This document shows, in pieces, positions 58,429-64,000 of a stretch of DNA of 64,000 nt (position 1 is the stretch's first letter; the number at the start of each line of letters is the position of its first letter). The notes beneath the pieces are model-generated. The model worked only from the letters and a program-made list of their open reading frames with translations. It searched no databases and was not told the DNA's origin. Made by a program: the position numbers and the translations under genes. Origin of the DNA: Kribbella steppae (GTDB taxonomy: Bacteria > Actinomycetota > Actinomycetes > Propionibacteriales > Kribbellaceae); contig NZ_SLWN01000008.1 in the NCBI RefSeq assembly GCF_004342025.1, positions 419,569-483,568 of the forward strand. The letters run 5' to 3'.

Positions 58429-59615
58429 TCTGGCAGGGGCGCGACATGTTCCGGCCGCACACCCAGCCCGATGAACCTGCCCGTGAGCCGGGTCAGCACC
58501 GGAACAGAACGCAGTACCCGCAAGAAGAACGGCACGTCCTCCGCATACAACCCCTTGATCACCGAGGCCTGGAACCGCTGCGTCACCGTGGCCGGGAACG
58601 TCCGCCGCCGCTGGACCTTCTGCAGTACGTCGACGCCGATCCCGCCGTTCCTCGCCGCCGGTCCGATCAGGTTCGCCGCCGCCACGGCGTCCTGGATCGC
58701 CAGATTGATGCCCACCCCGCCGGCCGGCGACATCGCGTGCGCCGCATCGCCGATGAACAGCAGGCCCGGCTGGTACCACTGTGTCAGCCGGTCGATCCGC
58801 ACGCTGAGCAGATGGATGTCCTCGCCGAATGTGGTGATCTCGTCCAGCCGATCAGCCAGCATCGGCAGCAGTACGGCGACCTGATCGCGGAACGCCTGGA
58901 TCCCGCGCGCCTCGATCGCCTCTGCCTCCCCCTTCGGGAACGCGTAGGCCAACTGCCAGTACGTCCCACGGTCGACGGCGACCAGCGACCCGCCCGGCCC
59001 ACTCTGGAAGAACGGTGCTGTCTCGTCGGTGCGACGCGAGACGCGGAACCAGAACACGTCGATCCCCGGCGCCACCGCGGCTGGCGTGAGCCCGGCAACC
59101 TCGCGGAGCGTCGAGTTCCGCCCCTCGGCCGAAACGACCAGCTCGGCACGAACTTCCAACGGTCCATCAGCCGTCTCCGCCCGTACGCCGACCACGCGGC
59201 CACCCTCCGAGACGAGATCGGTCACCTCGGCCCGCCGGATGAGCCGGAAACCGTCGTACGCCGAGGCCTTCCGGACCAGGAAGTCGAGGAAGTCCCACTG
59301 CGGCATGAAGGCGACGTACGGCGAACGCACCCGAAGCCGGCGGAAGTCGGCGATGGTCAACAGCCCGTCCGGTGTGCCCATCGTGACCCGCTCCATCTTC
59401 CGATGGGGCAGCTCGAGGAACTCGATCGCCCAACCCAGCTCGTGCATCACCTCGATCGTCGACGGGTGCACCGTGTCGCCGCGGAAGTCGCGCAGGAAGT
59501 CGGCGTGCTTCTCCAGCACGATCACGTCGACGCCCTGCCGGGCCAGCAGCGTGCCGAGCATCAGCCCGGCCGGCCCTCCGCCGGCGATGGCCACCGTGGT
59601 CGATTCCCGCGTCAT
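58425..59615 (-). CDS. FAD-dependent monooxygenase (PHBH/UbiH-like)
   Basis: 396-residue flavoprotein hydroxylase. The dinucleotide fold is VAIAGGGPAGLMLGTLLARQGVDVIVLEKH, and the FAD ribityl motif is LLFIGDAAHAMSPAGGVGINLAIQDAV. The DG-type motif lies in between (LVVSAEGRNSTLREVAGL). Similar enzymes hydroxylate aromatics, inactivate tetracyclines or rifamycins, or act in polyketide tailoring; sequence alone does not decide. First gene of a TetR-controlled pair. Confidence 0.92.
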   Translation of the reverse strand: MTRESTTVAIAGGGPAGLMLGTLLARQGVDVIVLEKHADFLRDFRGDTVHPSTIEVMHELGWAIEFLELPHRKMERVTMGTPDGLLTIADFRRLRVRSPYVAFMPQWDFLDFLVRKASAYDGFRLIRRAEVTDLVSEGGRVVGVRAETADGPLEVRAELVVSAEGRNSTLREVAGLTPAAVAPGIDVFWFRVSRRTDETAPFFQSGPGGSLVAVDRGTYWQLAYAFPKGEAEAIEARGIQAFRDQVAVLLPMLADRLDEITTFGEDIHLLSVRIDRLTQWYQPGLLFIGDAAHAMSPAGGVGINLAIQDAVAAANLIGPAARNGGIGVDVLQKVQRRRTFPATVTQRFQASVIKGLYAEDVPFFLRVLRSVPVLTRLTGRFIGLGVRPEHVAPLPE

Positions 59616-59629
59616 CGCAACTCCCCAGA

Positions 59630-59649
59630 TTGACTAAACGTTCATTCAA
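59630..59649 (-). promoter_or_regulatory. TetR operator upstream of the FAD monooxygenase operon
   Basis: TTGACTAAACGTTCATTCAA is a 20-bp palindrome matching at 16 of 20 positions, 14 bp upstream of the start codon. It resembles classic TetR-family operators (TTGAATGAACGTTCATTCAA) and is likely bound by the operon's own TetR protein. Confidence 0.7.
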
Positions 59650-59690
59650 TAGAATACACAGAGCTGCGCCACGGGCCAGACCAGCGGAGG

Positions 59691-60908
59691 TCAGCGGCGC
59701 TGGGTGGTGGAGTGCGGGAGGGTGCGGTCGAGCGCGAAGATGATGGCGGCAGCCAGGATGGCTAAGGCCGACAGCGCCAGCCAGGGGAACTCGTGGCGGA
59801 CCTCGAAGAGCTGCGCGAAGAACGCCGGCGCCAACACAGCCGCGAAGGTGAAGGAGTACTGCCAGTAGGACAAGTACTTCCCGTGCCCCACCACCGGTGC
59901 GACCGCAGCAGCGAGTGCGTTAGAGGTCGCCGCGTGCAGTACGTCGGCAAACGCAAAGACCATCGTCGCCAGGATGAGCCCAGGCACCACTAGTGCGGTC
60001 GGGATGTGCAGCAGCGACGCCATCAGCACTCCCCACACGGCCCACGTGATGCCGGCGACGATCATCACATTGGTACGACGTCGGCGCTCGGTGTGCCGCA
60101 CTACCAGCGTCTGCCCAGTCGCCAGCACGACGGACACCCCGGCCAGCAAGACGCCGACCAACCACGCAGGTGCGGGGAGCGCGTCAGCGACGTACACGGG
60201 GAGCCCGACGCCGATCAGCATCGTGCAGAGCGCCAGCATGGTGTTGGCACCGATCAGGACCAGGAACGGCTTGTCCTTCCGCAGCAGCGGTGCCGGGCCC
60301 GTGTCCTGCACCTCACGCTTGTGGTGAGAGGGATGCAGCCGCAGCAAGAGCACGCCGGCCAGGAAGAAGGTCACCGCGTTGAGAGCCATCGCGATCAGGA
60401 ACGGAGCGTCACCACCTGCAGCCAGCACCACACCAGCAGCCAGTGCACCGAGGCCGAAGCCGCCGGCCTGCATCATGCCGCCCAGACCGAACCACCTGTC
60501 GCGGTCGCCCTCGTCGGCCACGTCCGACAGCAGACTGAAGATCGACGACCAGAACACCCGCTGACCGAACGTCGTCAGCAGCGCACACAGGAACAGCAGC
60601 CACAGCGACCGGCCGAAGAAGAACCCGGTGAACGCCAGCCCCTGGGCGAACTGGGAACCCACCACCAGGGTGCGCGGCCCGACCCGGTCGATCACCACAC
60701 CCACTCCGGCTGGTGCGGCGATGGAGAACAGCGTCGCCACGGTCAGCAGCGTTCCCGCCGTACCGAGGGGAATCTCCGCGACCCGCACGAAGTAGAGCAG
60801 GAGCAGCGGTCCGGCACAGCCCCCGCCGAACGAGTCGATCGCCAGGCCGGCGAGCAGCGGAAGGCGGCCGCGGATGTTCGGGAGGCCGAGGGACGTGGCT
60901 GTAGGCAT
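59691..60908 (-). CDS. MFS transporter
   Basis: 405-residue 12-helix major facilitator. LPLLAGLAIDSFGGGCAGPLLLLYFVRVAEIPLG begins helix 1, VIDRVGPRTLVVGSQ is the motif A loop, and a soluble loop with HHKREVQDTGPAPLLRKDKPF separates the halves. I used the ATG at 60908 (MPTATSLG); the upstream in-frame ATG overlaps its GGAG ribosome site. Substrate unknown. Confidence 0.88.
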   Translation of the reverse strand: MPTATSLGLPNIRGRLPLLAGLAIDSFGGGCAGPLLLLYFVRVAEIPLGTAGTLLTVATLFSIAAPAGVGVVIDRVGPRTLVVGSQFAQGLAFTGFFFGRSLWLLFLCALLTTFGQRVFWSSIFSLLSDVADEGDRDRWFGLGGMMQAGGFGLGALAAGVVLAAGGDAPFLIAMALNAVTFFLAGVLLLRLHPSHHKREVQDTGPAPLLRKDKPFLVLIGANTMLALCTMLIGVGLPVYVADALPAPAWLVGVLLAGVSVVLATGQTLVVRHTERRRRTNVMIVAGITWAVWGVLMASLLHIPTALVVPGLILATMVFAFADVLHAATSNALAAAVAPVVGHGKYLSYWQYSFTFAAVLAPAFFAQLFEVRHEFPWLALSALAILAAAIIFALDRTLPHSTTQRR

Positions 60909-60998
60909 GACAGAGTGCTCCGATCGCATCGACTCGGCCCACTCGCAGCGCTGCTACGAGACCACTCCACCAGGGGGCGTTCCCCTGACTACAGTTGG

Positions 60999-61039
60999 GG
61001 CTCTCGGCCAAAGACATTAGCAAGCTCCGGCCGAGAGCC
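60999..61039. terminator. Long-loop hairpin between the two MFS genes
   Basis: GGCTCTCGGCC and GGCCGAGAGCC, perfect 11-bp arms, 19-base loop. It follows the upstream MFS gene on the minus strand. The T-rich run TCTAGTTCTTTT is on the plus-strand side, so the direction of action is unclear. Confidence 0.5.
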
Positions 61040-61074
61040 TCTAGTTCTTTTCAGTCCGCTGCCCAGTCCGCTGC

Positions 61075-62310
61075 TCAGTCCGCGGTGACCACCGGTCGTA
61101 CCGACACGTGCCGTAGCGGCCGCCACGCCACTGCTGTCATCAGCACCATTGCGAAGAAGGCAATGGCGAACGGGGCCGCCAGTCCGTAGCGCTGCGCCAG
61201 TACACCTCCCAGCCCAGCACCGATCGCCGCACCGCCCACCGAGGCGAGCAGGTACACGCTGTTCACCCGCCCCATCAGCGGCTCTGGTGTGGCGAGCTGC
61301 CGGGCAGTTGTCGACACAATGCCCCACACCACCGCGTGGACGCCGAACACGACCATCGTCGCGCCGGCGACCCACGGACTCCGGGTCAGCGCGAGGATCA
61401 GGTGCACCGTCGTCTCGATCACCAGTCCGGCCCGCAGCAGGGTCAGTGAGCCGACACGTGGTTCCAGCACGTGGTACACCGGCATGCCGAACAACCCACC
61501 GATCGCGCCGACCGACACCAGCAGGCCGAACTGCGTTTCACTCAGCCCGAGCCGCTCCCGGGCGAACAGCACCCAGGTCGCGAAGGCTGCACAGAAGGTG
61601 ATGTTCATGACGAGGATCGAGCAGGCCAGCGTCCGCACACCCGCGTGCGCCCACAACCAGCGAACCCCCTCGCGTACTTCGCTCCAAAGCGCCGTACGGT
61701 CCGAGTCCGGAGGCGCCGGACGGACGGCGACCCGCGCGATGAGGGCGGCCGCGGCCGCGAAGGTGACAGCGTCGAACACCAGCGGGACACCGGCGCCGAC
61801 GGCGAACATCAACGCGCCGAGTGGCGGACCGCCGAGCTGCTGCAACACCGTGCCACTGGCGAACAACCGCGCATTCGCCTTGCCCAGTTGATCTTTGGGT
61901 ACGGCGCTCACCAGCAGCGCACCGGATGCGTTGTCGGCCAGCGTCTCCGCCGTACCGAGCAGGAACAGCGCGGCGTAGATCGCCCACAGTGGCGAGGTGT
62001 CCAGCAGTACGGCGATTCCGAGTGCGCCGAGGACGGTCGCACGAAAGATGTCAGCGGCAACGATCATCAAGCGGCGATCAAACCGGTCGACGAGAGCCCC
62101 GCTGAACAAGGCGAACAGCAGCCATGGCAGCTGCTGGACGAACGCGGCCGCACCGACCGCGGCCGGCTCGCGGGTGATCGAGGCGACGAGCAAGGGGCCG
62201 GCGGCAAGCATCGCGCCGTCGCCGAGGTTCGAGATGATCGCGGCCGGCCAGATCTTGCCGAAGTCGGAGCCGAGTTCGGGCGGCAGCAGGGACGTACGGA
62301 GGGATCGCAT
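61075..62310 (-). CDS. MFS transporter, EntS/MefA-like
   Basis: 411-residue 12-helix transporter. WPAAIISNLGDGAMLAAGPLLVASITREPAAVG and LFSGALVDRFDRRLMIVAADIFRA are typical of the MFS_3 group that includes EntS and Mef macrolide pumps; short segments only are decisive. GGAG lies six bases before the ATG. Three CAGTCCGCTGC(C/T) 12-bp tandem units overlap and follow the stop. A possible short leader frame lies about 100 bp upstream. Confidence 0.87.
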   Translation of the reverse strand: MRSLRTSLLPPELGSDFGKIWPAAIISNLGDGAMLAAGPLLVASITREPAAVGAAAFVQQLPWLLFALFSGALVDRFDRRLMIVAADIFRATVLGALGIAVLLDTSPLWAIYAALFLLGTAETLADNASGALLVSAVPKDQLGKANARLFASGTVLQQLGGPPLGALMFAVGAGVPLVFDAVTFAAAAALIARVAVRPAPPDSDRTALWSEVREGVRWLWAHAGVRTLACSILVMNITFCAAFATWVLFARERLGLSETQFGLLVSVGAIGGLFGMPVYHVLEPRVGSLTLLRAGLVIETTVHLILALTRSPWVAGATMVVFGVHAVVWGIVSTTARQLATPEPLMGRVNSVYLLASVGGAAIGAGLGGVLAQRYGLAAPFAIAFFAMVLMTAVAWRPLRHVSVRPVVTAD

Positions 62311-62406
62311 ACGAATCTCCAGAGGGCATGACGGAACAACCTGACAACCGGCGCCGCTCCGACGCCGGCGGGTGGTCCGGTCAGCTGCTGATCAGGCGGT
62401 GCTGAT

Positions 62407-62457
62407 TCAGCGCGGTGACCGGACGGTGTGTGCCATGTCCTCGAACGACCGAGACAT
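62407..62457 (-). CDS. Possible 16-aa leader peptide before an MFS gene
   Basis: MSRSFEDMAHTVRSPR-stop, with GAGGTGAG four bases before the ATG, a better ribosome site than most in this window. The MFS start lies 97 bp downstream, with CCGGCG-TCGGAGCG-CGCCGG able to fold in between. This is the layout of translational attenuation for drug pumps, but no conservation can be shown here. Confidence 0.35.
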   Translation of the reverse strand: MSRSFEDMAHTVRSPR

Positions 62458-62594
62458 TGCGCTCACCTCCGTCCGCCTACTGGGCGGTCTGTCCGCCTCT
62501 CCGCAGACCCTACAGTTCACCACCCGTCCCCGCACTCCCGTTCGCCCACCGCAGACCGCCGCGCTATCCTCAACGATCGGCGACCACGTCGCCT

Positions 62595-62683
62595 GGAGGG
62601 TTCGCATAGTGGCCGAGTGCGCTGGTCTTGAAAACCGGTATGGCGGGTGACCGTCATCGTGGGTTCGAATCCCACACCCTCCG
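62595..62683 (+). tRNA. tRNA-Ser(TGA)
   Basis: 89-nt tRNA with a long variable arm. Acceptor arms GGAGGGT and ACCCTCC pair fully; the anticodon loop CTTGAAA gives anticodon TGA (62629-62631). The T-arm is TGGGTTCGAATCCCA. CCA is not encoded. It reads UCN codons, mainly UCA. Confidence 0.96.
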
Positions 62684-62691
62684 CCCTGTGA

Positions 62692-62990
62692 TGTCTCAAG
62701 ACATCGGCGACAGCCGAACCCACGATTCGTGGGTTCGGGTGTTTGTTATTTGGGGTGCTTGCGGGTGGGTCCGGGTGGTCTCCCGGTGGGTTGGTAGTCG
62801 CGGCTGGGGTCGAGGGTGAGTTCGCAAGGAGTTCGCCGGTGTGGCGGCGTCGACGACGCGGATGTGCAGGTCGTGGACGAGGAGGAGGACGTTGGTTCGC
62901 CCGATGCCGATGTGGTGGAGCCGGCCGTTCACGCGCAGGGTGACCACGCCGGTGTGGTCGACGCGGTCGGTGCGGACGCGGTAGTGACAA
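62692..62990 (-). pseudogene. IS481-family element end and transposase remnant next to tRNA-Ser
   Basis: The terminal-repeat-like TGTCTCAAGACATCGGCGAC (62692-62711) differs at two positions from the left end of the 56-kb element. Above it on the minus strand are transposase C-terminal fragments in shifting frames: HYRVRTDRVDHTGVVTLRVNGRLHHIGIGR, then VLLLVHDLHIRVVDAAT, and in another frame ELTLDPSRDYQPTGRPPGPTRKHPK-stop. Only the 3' end of the element remains. Confidence 0.7.
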
Positions 62991-62997
62991 GTGCTGC

Positions 62998-64000
62998 TTA
63001 TCCCTCCCGCAGGCCCTTACCCCAATCCTGCCGGTACGTGTAAGCGGCGGCCCGAACCGCTTCGTCGTTCTCCAGACCCGCCCCGAGAGCTCCGCCCACC
63101 GTTGCGAGGGAGCTGGTGAGCCACGCCAGCTTCATGTAGTCGCCAACTCGAACCGCATGCCCGATGCCCTCCTCGAGCAGCTGTGAAGGCACCACAACTG
63201 GTGAGATCAGCACTGCGAGCAGGAGGAGTGCGGCATAGAGGGAGAGCACGCCCAGCACCACCGTTGCCGTGGTGGCCAGGTTGAAGAGGGTTACCTGCTT
63301 GCGACCGACCGGATATGACGCGTGTTCCCACAGACCAGCTCCGGCGATCAGCGCGACGGTGATCGCTGCGACAGACCCCACCCCGATCGCCGAGAGTCTG
63401 ATCCAGCCGAGCGCGTCGCCCAGCTGCCAGATGTCGGGGGTGACGAGGGCAAACACTCCCGTTGCGAGAGCGGCGGTCAGCGCTCTCGACAGTCCGATTG
63501 CAAGCTTCCACGGCTGGTTGGCCCGGATCATTCCGAACAGCAGTCGCAGGTTCCCGCTGAGAACCCTCGCGGTGAACATGACGCTGCCGTCTCCCTCCGG
63601 CTGCTGGCTCCTTCCGAGCTCGCGGGCGCGGCGTCCGAGACCGGCAACCGGGCCCGACAGGGCGTGGTCGTCTGTGTCCCCGAGCAAGGTGCGCACGAGG
63701 CCGACGACTGTGTCACGGGTGCGTCGACGCAGTCCGATGGCGCCGAGTGCCGGCAGGCACACGACACCGACGCCGTGAAGTGGGCTCGCGTGAGCCACCA
63801 CCGGTCGCCGGTGAGCCTTCAGCGGCAGATCGGTGAGACAGACGACCAGATCCCAGTCTTCCTTCAAGAGCCGGTCCCTTGCCGCGGCGACAAGGGCGGC
63901 GTCGTCGGCAGGTGGATGCACGAGCGCGTCGACCACCGTTGGCACCCGCCACTGGGCGGCGGGCAGATGCACACTCAGCTCGCCTTGCAGGTCTTCGGCG
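62998..64000 (-). CDS. Membrane protein of unknown function, N-terminus cut by window edge
   Basis: At least 333 residues; the frame is open to base 64000. The soluble N-terminal ~125 residues include DWDLVVCLTDLPLK and VVCLPALGAIGL. Four to five membrane segments follow: ALTAALATGVFALVT, LSAIGVGSVAAITVALIAGAG, LFNLATTATVVLGVLSLYAALLLLAVLISPVVV and a C-terminal WLTSSLATVGGALGAGL. It resembles actinobacterial hypotheticals found beside transport or toxin genes but I cannot name a family. A GTG at 63972 could be a start, though the sequence before it looks coding. Confidence 0.7.
   Translation of the reverse strand, partial: AEDLQGELSVHLPAAQWRVPTVVDALVHPPADDAALVAAARDRLLKEDWDLVVCLTDLPLKAHRRPVVAHASPLHGVGVVCLPALGAIGLRRRTRDTVVGLVRTLLGDTDDHALSGPVAGLGRRARELGRSQQPEGDGSVMFTARVLSGNLRLLFGMIRANQPWKLAIGLSRALTAALATGVFALVTPDIWQLGDALGWIRLSAIGVGSVAAITVALIAGAGLWEHASYPVGRKQVTLFNLATTATVVLGVLSLYAALLLLAVLISPVVVPSQLLEEGIGHAVRVGDYMKLAWLTSSLATVGGALGAGLENDEAVRAAAYTYRQDWGKGLREG

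Noticed and set aside
1..64000. CRISPR array, rRNA genes or prophage
   Set aside because: No regularly spaced identical short repeats, no rRNA-like sequence and no phage structural or integrase cluster were seen.

Overview
The window looks like chromosomal DNA of a high-GC actinobacterium. Evidence: a WhiB-family regulator, a proteasome activator (Bpa/PafE type), DUF3152, DUF4446 and DUF5926 proteins, frequent GTG starts, leaderless-looking promoters, and an actinobacterial cysteine-containing leader peptide before sulfur genes. A soil Nocardioidaceae such as Kribbella would fit, but the genus is a guess from general gene content and codon style.

Layout. 1-7.9 kb: a truncated S9 peptidase, a two-gene heterodimeric ABC exporter, a divergent 14-helix MFS pump and a RelA/SpoT-domain protein. 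8-16.5 kb: an ATPase behind an operator-like CTAG array, small membrane proteins, an APH-type kinase, a DUF3152 metalloprotease-like protein, a TPP riboswitch with a CytX-like permease, a methyltransferase and two hydrolases. 16.6-22.6 kb: an ECF sigma factor overlapping an Ogt alkyltransferase, then a sulfur-scavenging operon (leader peptide, flavin reductase, SsuA/C/B-like transporter, flavin monooxygenase) closed by a strong terminator. 22.6-30 kb: a dehydrogenase, a GDPD between two strand-biased low-complexity tracts, an anti-sigma-type ATPase, a SEC-C protein, an 87-bp tandem repeat, arginine deiminase and a DHFR-like reductase. 30-42 kb: a GT2/GT-C pair, cupin, LarB-LarC, a PAP2-lipid kinase fusion, serS, two HAD phosphatases, WhiB and Bpa. 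42-49 kb: CGNR regulator, an FtsX pseudogene, a TetR/VOC pair with a clear operator, quinone reductase, a kinase, MobA, a nitrilase and a CobC-like aminotransferase.

49.2-51.9 kb is the most unusual locus. A 140-residue protein built from four repeats containing 15 DGGA motifs is translationally coupled (TGATG) to a JmjC/cupin oxygenase with an intact H-x-D...H iron site, followed by a sucrase/ferredoxin-like protein. I read this as a candidate substrate-peptide plus modifying-enzyme system; this is inference.

51.9-64 kb is more plastic. A LysR/EamA control region is duplicated (61 of 72 bases identical) around an HxlR/pyridoxamine-oxidase pair. A 1.7-kb IS481-like derivative with long inverted ends and 18-bp direct repeats carries an APH-type gene where the transposase 5' part should be, and lies next to a LexA-like box. 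Then come a TetR/FAD-monooxygenase operon, two MFS transporters, tRNA-Ser(TGA), a second IS481-like remnant and a membrane protein cut by the window edge.
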